Assembly: GCF_001580535.1 (NCBI RefSeq)
Contig: NZ_LHZA01000157.1
Coordinates: 1-64,000 of the forward strand
From: Acetobacter cerevisiae
Lineage (GTDB): Bacteria; Pseudomonadota; Alphaproteobacteria; Acetobacterales; Acetobacteraceae
DNA: 64,000 nt
Reading direction: 5' to 3'
The notes beneath the pieces are model-generated. The model was not told the origin of the DNA and did no database searches. It saw only the letters and a program-made list of their open reading frames with translations. Shown here piece by piece: positions 46,647 to 55,409 of the stretch (the first letter of the stretch is position 1; every line of letters begins with the position of its first letter). A program made the position numbers and the translations under genes.

Positions 46647-48257
46647 TCAGGCGCGATAGGCGGCCATCACGCGAAGGCGTTCTGCGACCTTTTTCACCAC
46701 ATCATCCCATCTGCGGGGTGTGGTCTGGCGGGTGATGTGCATGGTTGGGTACCACGGGCTGGTGTCCTGTCCATGCAGCCAGCGCCAGCAATTGTCATAC
46801 CGATCCATCATGATGACCGGCTTACCCAGTCCCCCGGCCAGATGGACAGATGAGGTATCGACAGAGACAATCACATCCAGTGACATCATGAGCGAGGCTG
46901 TATCGTCCATGGTATGCAGGTCATCCGTAGGGTCATATAGCGTCATGTTGCGGGGCGGGTCCAGCATCTGGTCCGCATAGGGGCCTTTTTGCAGGCTGAT
47001 GAGATTGATGCCCGGAATAGCGCTGAGCGGTTCCAGTGTTTTCAGGCTCATGGAACGTCTGCGGTCCACCATATGCGGGCCAATCAGATTAGGCCGTGGC
47101 GCACCACCCCAGATGACGCCGACATTCAGCTTGTGATTGTCCGGCAGGAGTTCGGCAAACTCTTTTACCTTGTTGGGGTCGGCTTTCAGATACGGGCCGG
47201 GTGCGCCCATGGCATCCGGCGTAGCGGAAAAAACGCGGGGCAGGCTGATAAAGGGACAATGCCAGTCATACGGCGGCACCTCGCCCCCGACCTGCACGGT
47301 GCCAACGCCTTCAAGACGGCGGCAGAGATCTTCCAGCGTATCCGGCACCCAGAGGTGAACATGCGCGCCCCGGCGGGCCAGCGGTTCCACATAGCGCAGA
47401 TACATGAGCGTATCGCCGAGACCTTCTTCCTGCGTGACCAGAACGCGCTGGCCGGTCAGATCTGTGTCCGGGCCGAGGGAGGGGAGCAGGCGGTCCTGCG
47501 GCAGGCTGCTGTGGCCCGGCAGCTTCAGTCGCCATTCATGCTCTGCCCAGCCCTGCGCATAGCGTCCGGCCTTGAGCAGAGTGATGGAATGGTTCAGGCG
47601 GATCTGGGCATCGGTGGGGCGGAGGGTAATGGCGCGGCGGTAGGCGTTCAGTGCCTCTTCAAACCGGCCTTCACCGGCCAGAATGCAGCCGATGTTGGAG
47701 AGAGTGCCGGCATGGTCCGGGTTTTCAGCCAGCACGCCTTCCAGCACGCTCAGCGCCTCAGCCATATCTCCGCGCTCCGTGAGTGCCATGGCCAGCATGT
47801 TGTAGGAATAGGTGGCATTGGGGCGGAGGGCGATGGAGTGGCGAAGGGTTTCAACGGCCTCGTCAAACAGGCCCATCTGGGTCAGCACGCCGCCCAGCAC
47901 GTCATAAATACGGGCATCCTGCGGGGTGACCTTCAGCGCGGCGCGGCAGGTCGCAACGGCATCCGGCCTGCGGTCCAGCTCGGCCATGATGTCGCTCAGG
48001 TCCTGCAGGGGGTGAACGGTGGTGGGGCTTTTCCGCGCAACGCGGCACAGAAGTTCCGCAGCCTGTTCCGGCTTATGGGTTCCTGCCAGACAGAAGGCGC
48101 GTAATATATCAACGGAATTCTCCCCACTGCTGGCGTAGGGACTGAGGGCCTTCAGAGTGCTTTCAAAGTGCCCGGCTTTGATCTCACTCAGCGCCCGGCG
48201 CAGAATGGCAGGATCAGGGGCCGCAGAATGTGCGGGGGAGGAGGCTTTGCGCGTCAT
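46647..48257 (-). CDS. TPR-repeat protein with glycosyltransferase-like C-terminal domain
   Basis: A 536-residue cytoplasmic protein. The N-terminal half (about residues 10-250) is built of TPR units (for example ARIYDVLGGVLTQMGLFDEA, ATYSYNMLAMALTERGDMAE, GTLSNIGCILAGEGRFEEAL). The C-terminal half resembles family 9/41-type glycosyltransferases, with LNVGVIWGGAPRPN, LKTLEPLSAIPGINLISLQK and the nucleotide-sugar region DVIVSVDTSSVHLAGGLGKP. Such proteins are often involved in flagellin or surface glycan modification; the acceptor here is unknown. The ATG at 48257 is preferred, because the longer frame (to 48305) runs close to the carD terminator. Confidence 0.87.
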   Translation of the reverse strand: MTRKASSPAHSAAPDPAILRRALSEIKAGHFESTLKALSPYASSGENSVDILRAFCLAGTHKPEQAAELLCRVARKSPTTVHPLQDLSDIMAELDRRPDAVATCRAALKVTPQDARIYDVLGGVLTQMGLFDEAVETLRHSIALRPNATYSYNMLAMALTERGDMAEALSVLEGVLAENPDHAGTLSNIGCILAGEGRFEEALNAYRRAITLRPTDAQIRLNHSITLLKAGRYAQGWAEHEWRLKLPGHSSLPQDRLLPSLGPDTDLTGQRVLVTQEEGLGDTLMYLRYVEPLARRGAHVHLWVPDTLEDLCRRLEGVGTVQVGGEVPPYDWHCPFISLPRVFSATPDAMGAPGPYLKADPNKVKEFAELLPDNHKLNVGVIWGGAPRPNLIGPHMVDRRRSMSLKTLEPLSAIPGINLISLQKGPYADQMLDPPRNMTLYDPTDDLHTMDDTASLMMSLDVIVSVDTSSVHLAGGLGKPVIMMDRYDNCWRWLHGQDTSPWYPTMHITRQTTPRRWDDVVKKVAERLRVMAAYRA

Positions 48258-48313
48258 GGCCGCCAGCCTACTGCGCTCATGCAGTGCTGAAAAGAGGAAG
48301 CGCACCCGCCATC

Positions 48314-48351
48314 AAAAAACCCGGTCAGGCACTGGGCCGGACCGGGTTTTT
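48314..48351 (-). terminator. Rho-independent terminator of carD
   Basis: A 7-8-bp stem (ACCCGGTC/GACCGGGT) with A-run and T-run flanks lies 23 bp downstream of the carD stop, on the minus strand. It sits between carD and the TPR gene, so the latter needs its own promoter. Confidence 0.88.
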
Positions 48352-48374
48352 GCGTCAGATCTGGAGCAGGAAGC

Positions 48375-48965
48375 TCAGGCTGCTTTCATCACAGCCGTGA
48401 GGGAGTCCAGAACTTCCGTGGGGTCTTTTTTCTCAAGAACAGCGACTTCCGCCACAAAACGTTCCTGAGCGGCTTCAAACAGCTTCCGTTCACTAAAGCT
48501 GCCGTCCAGACTATCCACATTGCGGCGCAGGTCACGCAGGACTTCGGCAATCTGAACCAGATCCCCAGAGTTGATCTTTTCCTGATACGCAACAGCGCGG
48601 CGGGCCCACATGCCTTTGCTGACATGCGGTTTGCCCTTGATGATCGCCATGGCTTTGTCCACAATCTCGCGCGAGACGATTTTGCGAAGGCCAGCCTTGC
48701 GGGCTTTTGTCAGCGGGATGCGCAGGGTCATCTGGTTGCCGGGGAAGGAGATCTGAATCACTTCCAGCTTGGTCCCGGCAATCTCGTCAACACCGATGCG
48801 GTCTACACGGCCCACGCCATGGGCGGCATAGACAATGGCGTCACCTTCCTGGAAGGGGTCGTCATCTTTAATTTTGGTTTTGGCCTGCGCTGCGGTTGTT
48901 GCGGCGGCAGTGCGTGCCATTGCGTCTGTCACGCCGCCTTTCGGAGTTGTTCTGAATGTGCTCAT
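48375..48965 (-). CDS. carD: CarD-family transcriptional regulator
   Basis: RNA polymerase-binding regulator that stabilises the open promoter complex, notably at rRNA promoters. The N-terminal Tudor-like RNA-polymerase interaction domain (about residues 40-100; FQEGDAIVYAAHGVGRVDRI and QISFPGNQMTLRIPLTKA) is followed by the helical DNA-binding domain (about 110-190). The first 35 residues are Ala/Lys-rich. The ATG at 48965 has AAGG seven bases before it and is preferred over a TTG two codons up. At 196 residues it has the size usual for alphaproteobacterial CarD. Confidence 0.95.
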   Translation of the reverse strand: MSTFRTTPKGGVTDAMARTAAATTAAQAKTKIKDDDPFQEGDAIVYAAHGVGRVDRIGVDEIAGTKLEVIQISFPGNQMTLRIPLTKARKAGLRKIVSREIVDKAMAIIKGKPHVSKGMWARRAVAYQEKINSGDLVQIAEVLRDLRRNVDSLDGSFSERKLFEAAQERFVAEVAVLEKKDPTEVLDSLTAVMKAA

Positions 48966-49044
48966 AACCAAACCTTATACCACAATTTCGGTGGCCTGTC
49001 TTCCAAAACGGCAGACAGGCCCGTATGGCAGATGGAGCCGCAGA

Positions 49045-49920
49045 TCAGGGCTGAATGCCGTTTACTGCGGTAATGGGGGGTGGCAGGGGCAGGCCTGTGG
49101 GCTGGACCACATCAATTTCAATCGTGCGGGCCATGGCGGCCATAGGGAGCGCATGCGGCGTGCTGGCAAACGGCTCCTGCAGGTCATTCGCACTTTTATC
49201 GAGCACCAGAAACAGAATACCCACCAGAGATGAGCCCAGCGGCGTAATCCATTCCAGCGTCTGCACCATGGACAGGGGCAGAAGGATGCAGAAGACGTTC
49301 ACCAGCGCACGGGGCAGGGCGGAAAACTGCATGGGCAACGGCGTGTTGCGAATACGCTCAAGGCCACCCTGTGCATTGGCGAGGTCCGAGAGGATGCGGT
49401 CAATCTGGCCATGCACTGCGCCATCAATGCCCTTTTTGGCGACTTCATCACTCACGCCCAGCCCGAGCTGATAGAGAATGGCGTTAGGCTGGTTGCGCCA
49501 GCCTGCAATGGCCCGCGCCATTTCCGGCGGGAGCAGGCGGTTGACGTCGGCAGAGACATCCACATTCCCCAGCGCGCCACGCAGGGCGTGCGGGTAGGCG
49601 GCCATGCCCATCATCAGGTCTGGCCGGTCTTTAAGCAGAGTGCCGACCTGCCGGCCGAAGGAGCGGCTGTTATTGGTAATAGCCCCCCACAGGGTGCGGG
49701 CCTCCCACCAGCGGGCATACGCACTATTGCTGCGAAAGCCCATGAACAGGGCCAGCGCTGAGCCAATGAGCGAAGTGGGCAGACTTGGCTGCTCCATCCA
49801 TTCCTGATGGAATACCTGGAACAGGATAACCACGATGAAATCCCACGCCGCCATAAGAAGGATAACACCAAAAATTTCTTTCGTGATGATGCGCAGGCCG
49901 ATCCGCTGGTCAACGATCAT
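49045..49920 (-). CDS. Bestrophin-family chloride-channel-like protein (UPF0187)
   Basis: A 291-residue membrane protein. It begins MIVDQRIGLRIITKEIFGVI, with transmembrane segments at about residues 16-35 and 50-70; PTSLIGSALALFMGFRSNSA and YARWWEARTLWGAI are the bestrophin family signature, forming the neck region of the pore. Additional helices lie near 210-260 (SMVQTLEWITPLGSSLVGIL). Prokaryotic bestrophins form pentameric ion channels. The ATG at 49920 has GGAG upstream. It is 79 bp from the carD start and on the same strand. Confidence 0.93.
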   Translation of the reverse strand: MIVDQRIGLRIITKEIFGVILLMAAWDFIVVILFQVFHQEWMEQPSLPTSLIGSALALFMGFRSNSAYARWWEARTLWGAITNNSRSFGRQVGTLLKDRPDLMMGMAAYPHALRGALGNVDVSADVNRLLPPEMARAIAGWRNQPNAILYQLGLGVSDEVAKKGIDGAVHGQIDRILSDLANAQGGLERIRNTPLPMQFSALPRALVNVFCILLPLSMVQTLEWITPLGSSLVGILFLVLDKSANDLQEPFASTPHALPMAAMARTIEIDVVQPTGLPLPPPITAVNGIQP

Positions 49921-50237
49921 CCATTAAATCTCCATTTTCTCTGATGTCAGGCACCGGGGCCGGACCATAAAAAGCAATGTTGCTTAACAGCTTAGCCCCC
50001 AAAGGGTTTCCCTGGATGCAATGCTGTATCGCGCAGAACGGGACAATAGCATGGTCTGGCGCGTGTGTGGGGGGGGTGGGGAGGGCTTTTTAAAAAAATC
50101 GTCATGATTTTCTTGTGACCCCGGACGCGAGAACAGCTCTGGCCCGTCCGTTAAAAAGCGGATTATCGTGGCCGTATTGCGTCAGGGCGGCAGAGCATTT
50201 GCGCTGTGGCTTGGGGAAAATAAGGAGTGTCGGGCTG
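49921..50237. other. Intergenic region upstream of the S-formylglutathione hydrolase
   Basis: 317 bp between the bestrophin and the hydrolase starts, which are divergent. It includes a G-rich stretch (near 50067-50090) and a short A/T run. No credible gene is seen; the plus frame that continues upstream of the hydrolase start begins with a GTG and lacks family similarity. It must contain both promoters, but I cannot point to clear elements. Confidence 0.5.
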
Positions 50238-51101
50238 ATGACGACCAGCAGCATGCTGAAAACCAGATCGGAACACCTGTGCCACGAGGGACGCGTTGGC
50301 TTTTACAGCCATCAGTCCGACGTGCTGGGGCTGGAAGCCCGCTTTGCCGTGTTTGTGCCGCCCGGTGCCTCGGCGGCGCGGCCTGTGCCGGTGGTGCATG
50401 TGCTGGCGGGGCTGACCTGCACCGAGGAAACCTTCTTTATTAAAGCGAATGCGCTGGCCGAAGCCGCCCGATTGGGGATTGCGCTGGTGGCGACGGATAC
50501 CTCGCCACGCGGAGCGCAGGTGCCGGGTGAGGAGGAAAGCTGGGATTTTGGCACGGGAGCCGGGTTCTATCTGGACGCGACGCAGGAACCGTGGAGCCGC
50601 CATTACCGCATGGGCAGCTACATTGCGCAGGAATTGCCTGCCTTAACAGAACAGCTCTTCCCGCTGGACGGCACACGCCGCGGCATTATGGGGCATTCCA
50701 TGGGCGGCCACGGCGCGCTGGTGCATGGGCTGCGGGCACCGGAGTTCTGGAAATCCGTCTCAGCCTTTGCCCCCATTGTGCATCCGGCAGCCGTGCCGTG
50801 GGGTGAGAAAGCCTTTACCGGCTACCTGGGGCCAGACCGGCAGACATGGCGACGGGAAGATGCCGTCTGCCTGCTGGAAGATGGCTACCGTCACCCGGCG
50901 GATATTCTGATTGATCAGGGCGAGGCCGACCAGTTTCTGGAACGCGAACTGAAACCGGAACTACTGGAAGAGGCTGCACGCAAAGCAGGCCAGTCCCTCC
51001 GCCTCCGCCGACATGCGGGCTATGACCATTCTTACTGGTTTGTGCAGAGCTTTGCTGCGGATCATGTTCGGCATCATGCGGGGGTGTTGAGGGGGGTGTG
51101 A
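50238..51101 (+). CDS. fghA: S-formylglutathione hydrolase
   Basis: Hydrolyses S-formylglutathione to formate and glutathione in formaldehyde detoxification. The 287-residue esterase-D type protein shows the nucleophile elbow GHSMGGHGALVHGL, the oxyanion region LAGLTCTEETFF, the catalytic Asp in DILIDQGEADQFL and the catalytic His in HAGYDHSYWFVQSF. The ATG at 50238 is used, because AAGGAG precedes it; the frame is open a further 41 codons. The formaldehyde dehydrogenase gene (adhC) that is often adjacent is not in this window. This gene forms the left border of the accessory island. Confidence 0.94.
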   Translation: MTTSSMLKTRSEHLCHEGRVGFYSHQSDVLGLEARFAVFVPPGASAARPVPVVHVLAGLTCTEETFFIKANALAEAARLGIALVATDTSPRGAQVPGEEESWDFGTGAGFYLDATQEPWSRHYRMGSYIAQELPALTEQLFPLDGTRRGIMGHSMGGHGALVHGLRAPEFWKSVSAFAPIVHPAAVPWGEKAFTGYLGPDRQTWRREDAVCLLEDGYRHPADILIDQGEADQFLERELKPELLEEAARKAGQSLRLRRHAGYDHSYWFVQSFAADHVRHHAGVLRGV

Positions 51102-51637
51102 GGGAATTTTCAACATTGGGCGAAAATGATTGGTCTGCTTTCGCCCTCATGCCGGACATACAGGCTCCCAGATCAGTGTCCGCATAGCGGACATCACAAT
51201 TAGGGTAAGGATAGTTCAAGAACCAACTCAATATTGACCCAGAATGACAGACTTTCATTAATGATGATTTGGCTATTCACTGATGTGTTGGTGCAGACGG
51301 CTACTATTTGCGTGGTAGCGACTACGTGCTTCCGCACAACGTAGCAATTGGAAATCGACAACGTCCGTCGCTGGTTGACGGAATAATGGTATGATGGCGC
51401 CTAAAATTTTACCTGCACCTTCGGTCGACCGATCATTTCGGCTCTTATGGACGAACTGCTAGAGTGTTATTTTTACTCACTATCCAATCCGAAGCACCAA
51501 AGCCGCTTCGCTAAGAATAATATTTAATGCCGCAGGAGCCCGGACCGCAATGCGCCTTAGGATGTGCAACCAGTCTCGCGGCCTTGGCGAGTTGACGATT
51601 ACGTTCTATCAAAAGCCGGGGGCGCCGTGAAACGAGC
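51102..51637. other. Gene-free left flank of the ABC-3C island
   Basis: 536 bp without a credible gene. It opens with a hairpin (GGGCGAAA/TTTCGCCC, 51118-51146) that may terminate fghA, then a 7-bp palindrome TGTCCGC-ATA-GCGGACA (51177-51193). The base composition drops to about 50% G+C, which marks the boundary of transferred DNA. It probably contains the promoter of the three-gene system. No tRNA or attachment-site pair could be found. Confidence 0.5.
51118..51146 (+). terminator. Possible terminator hairpin after fghA
   Basis: An 8-bp stem (GGGCGAAA and its complement) 16 bp after the fghA stop, with a 13-base loop and no T-run; termination is uncertain. Confidence 0.35.
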
Positions 51638-52632
51638 ATGAATTACCGTAGACATCTTCTCGCTTTAGACGATGACGAACTCGAGCAGTTTGTCCTTCGA
51701 TGGGCTAAGGTGATGGCAGCCCCGAAGTATCACCATGTGGAAAGATTTTCCGGTTCAGGAGATATGGGCCGCGATGTCGTCGGGTTTCTGACAGATCAAC
51801 TCCATGACGGGCAGTGGCACAACTATCAGTGCAAGCAGTACGGCCGCAATCTAAGCGTTGGCTCTGCCCTTCTTGAACTGGGGAAGATTATTCATTTTAG
51901 CCATCAGGGCGCGTTCACCCTGCCGGTAGAATATACCTTTGTCGCGCCCAAAGGTCTTAGCCGTCCGTTGGAGGAACTCATTTTAGCCCCAACAAGCTTA
52001 GGCAGGCACTAATTGACAATTGGGACGCGAATTGTGCGAGGAAGATTACGAAAGGCAAGACTATCCCTCTGGATGCAGGTCTCCGCGCCCATCTCAATAC
52101 CTTCGCTTTCAATCTGGTTCGACGAACATCTATTGATCATATCCTTGCGGACGACGCCGCAAAGCCAGCGATGGCCGCGATGTTTGGCACTGATCCCGGA
52201 AAGCCACCGGAAGGCGTGGTTCCACTAGCGGTAGCGCAAAGGGAAGCCCGTTATGCAATCGAACTTTTCTTGGCCTATGGCGAGAAGGATGGCTGCACCT
52301 ATTCCGAGGACGATGTTGTCGTCCACACAGTTCATGGACCACATTTCTCTGAACAACGTGAGCGCTTCTACACAGCAGATGAATTCAGACGGCACTACCG
52401 GGATAATACCTTAGGAGCCGAGATGGCGGCCCTCGAAGATGAGGTTTACCATGGCATTATCCAGAAGCATCGCGAAAAATATGCAACGGCCCTCGACCGT
52501 GTCGAAGCTGTCATGGGGCATGCAGCTGTGATTTCCCCTACCGGCCCGCTTGCAGTTCATGCGCGGGTGCAGGTCCGTCAGGGGATTTGCCACCATCTTG
52601 TTAACGATGAGCGCATCAAGTCATGGAAATAA
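51638..52632 (+). pseudogene. PD-(D/E)XK nuclease-like ABC-3C component, split by a one-base frameshift
   Basis: The first 112 or so residues form a restriction-endonuclease-like fold: GSGDMGRDVVGF carries the catalytic Asp (Asp46), and HNYQCKQYG the Gln-x-Lys part (Gln64, Lys66) of a PD-(D/E)XK site. The frame then stops at 52012. In the next frame (-1) the protein clearly continues (SPNKLRQALIDNWDANCARK onward) up to 52632. A single missing T in the run at 51981-51984 explains the break; with five T the gene would encode one 331-residue protein. It may be a real mutation, a sequencing error or, less likely, a regulated slip. It is the likely effector of the ABC-3C system. Confidence 0.75.
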
Positions 52633-53123
52633 CCGGTGAAGGGCGTCCACCGCTCTACAACAGTCATCTCGAGACCGGCACTAGGGCCATTGTCATCCTT
52701 GAAGCGGCGTATCCGCGCGCTCTTGATTTGGCACGCCTGACTTGGTTTGATCATCTTGTTGTCCACACCAAAGACATTGGAGGCCCCGACAGCTTACACC
52801 CTGCTCTTCCTGGAAGGACAGGGGAACTACTAATTCGACGGCGTCTTGTCGAAGAAAGCTTGTCCTTTATGCGGCGTCTACATTTGATCGATGTGACCCA
52901 TGACGAAACCGGTATCGCGTACCGCGCTGGCGACGATGCGTCAGCCTTCGTGAACCTCCTAACAACGAATTACGCCCTAGGGTTAAAGGAGCGGGCGCGA
53001 TGGCTAATTGCTGAGCTTGGCGATCTTGACGCAGCGCACCTCACGAAGCGCGTTGCTGATCAGATTGGCCGGTGGTCTGTTGAATTCCAAGGCGAAGATA
53101 GCCTCCCGAGGCAACGTTCGTGA
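52623..53123 (+). CDS. ABC-3C system middle component
   Basis: A 166-residue protein. It begins MEITGEGRPPLYNSHLETGT, followed by RAIVILEAAYPRALDLARL, and the rest is helical with a possible winged-helix region (about residues 55-130; GELLIRRRLVEESLSFMRRL, then LIDVTHDETGIAYRAGDDAS). This fits the small middle component of ABC-three-component systems (probably the MC2 subgroup), which is thought to link the ABC ATPase with the effector. It overlaps the end of the upstream gene by 10 bp and the ATPase gene by 4 bp, so the three form one tightly coupled operon. Confidence 0.75.
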   Translation: MEITGEGRPPLYNSHLETGTRAIVILEAAYPRALDLARLTWFDHLVVHTKDIGGPDSLHPALPGRTGELLIRRRLVEESLSFMRRLHLIDVTHDETGIAYRAGDDASAFVNLLTTNYALGLKERARWLIAELGDLDAAHLTKRVADQIGRWSVEFQGEDSLPRQRS

Positions 53124-54976
53124 CAAGTCGGCTCATCCTCAATCGGCTTGCCTTCACTGGGCCGAAGACACCGCGCGTTGAGCTCACGTTCGAGGATCGG
53201 CTCAACGTTGTATTCGGCGCTTCAAATACAGGAAAATCCTTTGCATCCAAAGCCATCGACTTTGGTTTGGGTTCTGGCGGTCTCCTGCCGGACATTGATC
53301 AGCGCCGCCCATACGACAAACTTTGGCTGTCTCTCGCTTGCGATGACCAACTAGCGACACTTTCAAGGAGCATGGCCGGAGGAAATCTGAACGTTGTTGA
53401 AGGAATTACCGACCAGCTTCCCCAGAACGCGCGCATCCTCGGACAAAAGAACGATGCGTCCAATGAAAACAATGTTTCCCAGTTCCTCCTCAGTCTAATT
53501 GGCCTTCGGGGCAGACAGCTAGCAACGAACGTCTCTGGCACGAAGCGCCCCTTGAGTTTCCGGGATCTTGTCCGATTCTGTATTGTTGATGAGACCGCGA
53601 TTCTGAGCGAATCTTCGCCTGCCTTATCGGGGCAGCGTCATAGCGCAACGGTCGAGCGTAGCGTTTTCAGACTTCTTCTAACAGGTCTGGATGACAGTGC
53701 TGTCGTACCTGTCATGGATCCGAAGTCTTTCCGTACCTCCAAGGCTGCGAAACTCGAAATGCTGGAAGAATTGCTATCTTCCGTGCAGGCAGACATTGAG
53801 GCAGAGTTCCCAGACATCAGCGATATTCAAGAGCAAGAGGGGAAGCTCGAAGATTCCTTGATCGCTGCACAAGCCGACATAGCTGCTGCTCAACAAGCAG
53901 TGCAGGTGCTGCTCTTAGATCGCCGCACGGCAACTCTTGAGTACGCGCGCGCTGAAGCACGCATGTCAGAAATAGAGATGAATCTTCGACGATTTGCGCG
54001 CCTTCAAGAGGTCTATGATTCCGACATCGAACGTCTCGAATCGATCGAGGAAGCTGGTTTCATTCTTACTATTGGCGGTGATCGTGACTGTCCTTTATGC
54101 GGGGCATCACCGGACGCCCAACAACATGAGCACGCCCTCGGCGATATTGGACGTATCCGAGCAGCGGCTATGGCAGAGATAGCAAAAATCAAACGACAGC
54201 AGGTGGACCTCAACGCAACTGTGCAGCAGATCCTCGGAGTAGGGCGAGCGCTTCGGAATGCTTTACCCGACTTTGCCAAACGTCTGGAGGCCGTCGAAAG
54301 CCAAATTTCGGCGGCTACACCAGAGGTTTCAGCGTCGCGAACTAAGCTGGCCACGATCATGGCCGCGCGGGACCGGGTAAAGCGCGGGCTATCGCTGCTC
54401 GAGCAACGCGATGGACTCATCGTGCGGAGATCTGCTTTGGAGCTAGAGAAGGCAACTCGTGTTGGAGAACGGCCAAACCAAGGTATTAACTCAACAGCGA
54501 CATACGATTTTGCGCAAGAGGTTAGTCGAGTACTCACGGCTTGGAGGTTTCCTGGAAACAGGCATGTCATCTGGGATGACGCTACCTTCGACCTAAAGAT
54601 CGATGGCAAGCTCCGCCGTGATAATGGCAAAGGCGTACGCGCGATCACGCACGCAGCCTTCAAGGTTGCCCTTCTCTTGTTCTGCCGCGAACGTGGGCTT
54701 CCGCATCCCGGATTTCTTCTGCTCGACACTCCGCTACTGACTTATCGGGACCCGATCACGTCAAAGCACGGCGAGCTTAGTAGCGACGAGCAGGCATTTG
54801 CCCAGCTCCCGCTTCGCGACCACTTTTTCGAGCACCTGGCAGCTGAAGCAAGCGGAGCCCAGTTCATTGTCCTTGAGAATGTCGATCTGCCACCGAATAT
54901 CGGTTCTCTGGCCAGAGTTGAAGTGTTTTACGGTGAGAAGGGCGGCGGAAGGTCCGGGCTCTTTCCTACCGTCTGA
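53120..54976 (+). CDS. ABC-3C system ABC ATPase, Rad50/SMC-like (DUF3732)
   Basis: A 618-residue ATPase. Walker A lies near the N-terminus (FGASNTGKSFASKAIDFGLG; Gly33-Ser40), and the opposite end has Walker B (GFLLLDTPLLTY; Asp536) with a degenerate signature (NGKGVRAITHAA) upstream, as in SMC/Rad50 ATPases. Long coiled coils (about residues 210-320 and 340-450) flank a CPLC zinc hook (Cys324, Cys327). This domain order matches DUF3732, the ABC component of predicted ABC-3C conflict systems. G+C content and codon use differ from neighbouring genes, which indicates horizontal transfer. The start GTG overlaps the end of the middle component. Confidence 0.85.
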   Translation: MTSRLILNRLAFTGPKTPRVELTFEDRLNVVFGASNTGKSFASKAIDFGLGSGGLLPDIDQRRPYDKLWLSLACDDQLATLSRSMAGGNLNVVEGITDQLPQNARILGQKNDASNENNVSQFLLSLIGLRGRQLATNVSGTKRPLSFRDLVRFCIVDETAILSESSPALSGQRHSATVERSVFRLLLTGLDDSAVVPVMDPKSFRTSKAAKLEMLEELLSSVQADIEAEFPDISDIQEQEGKLEDSLIAAQADIAAAQQAVQVLLLDRRTATLEYARAEARMSEIEMNLRRFARLQEVYDSDIERLESIEEAGFILTIGGDRDCPLCGASPDAQQHEHALGDIGRIRAAAMAEIAKIKRQQVDLNATVQQILGVGRALRNALPDFAKRLEAVESQISAATPEVSASRTKLATIMAARDRVKRGLSLLEQRDGLIVRRSALELEKATRVGERPNQGINSTATYDFAQEVSRVLTAWRFPGNRHVIWDDATFDLKIDGKLRRDNGKGVRAITHAAFKVALLLFCRERGLPHPGFLLLDTPLLTYRDPITSKHGELSSDEQAFAQLPLRDHFFEHLAAEASGAQFIVLENVDLPPNIGSLARVEVFYGEKGGGRSGLFPTV

Positions 54977-55409
54977 GTTGCGAGGCGGGTATATCAATAG
55001 ATGGCATTGGTAAGAGTTTCCTAGGACCAACTAAGTAGGAATTCAGCCAATTTTCGTAATGGCCGGACGAGACGATAGTCCATCTTCGATGCCGTCAATC
55101 AGCACTTCAAGCATCCACAATTATGCCCGTGATACCGCTTCACGATTAGCCGCATTGTAGCATTCTTCGTGGGCCGTGACATTCCGGACGTTCGTGCCAG
55201 AAACCCAGTAAGCTCATGGCATGAGACTGTTCTAACCGACCGTTTCTCTTCTGCTTTCGGAATCGCTGAAATAAGCCAACAACGATCGAAATTGGGCGCA
55301 AAGTTATCATGGACGTTAAAGGCACGAATGGCTACTTGTCTAATTTTCCGCCCAATGGCCGACCTTCCGTTCCCCCCCACTAATCAGACATTCCCTTAAT
55401 TCTCCACAG
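54977..55409. other. Gene-free right flank of the ABC-3C island
   Basis: 433 bp between the ATPase and the ydcF-like gene. Composition is still lower in G+C than in the core genome. A 93-codon minus-strand frame (55099-55380) has no recognisable family and looks like decayed sequence. No inverted repeat, transposase or direct repeat matching the left flank was found. Confidence 0.5.

Noticed and set aside
52013-52228. 71-residue plus-strand frame right after the nuclease-like stop
   Set aside because: It lies in the wrong frame: the true continuation of the nuclease-like protein is read in the next frame and joins the frame that ends at 52632.
55099-55380. 93-residue minus-strand frame in the right flank of the island
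   Set aside because: No recognisable family, no ribosome-binding site and mixed composition; it looks like decayed DNA, so I did not call it as a gene.
51102-55409. tRNA-associated integration or flanking direct repeats for the island
   Set aside because: I could find no tRNA gene, integrase or matching direct repeats at the two edges by eye.
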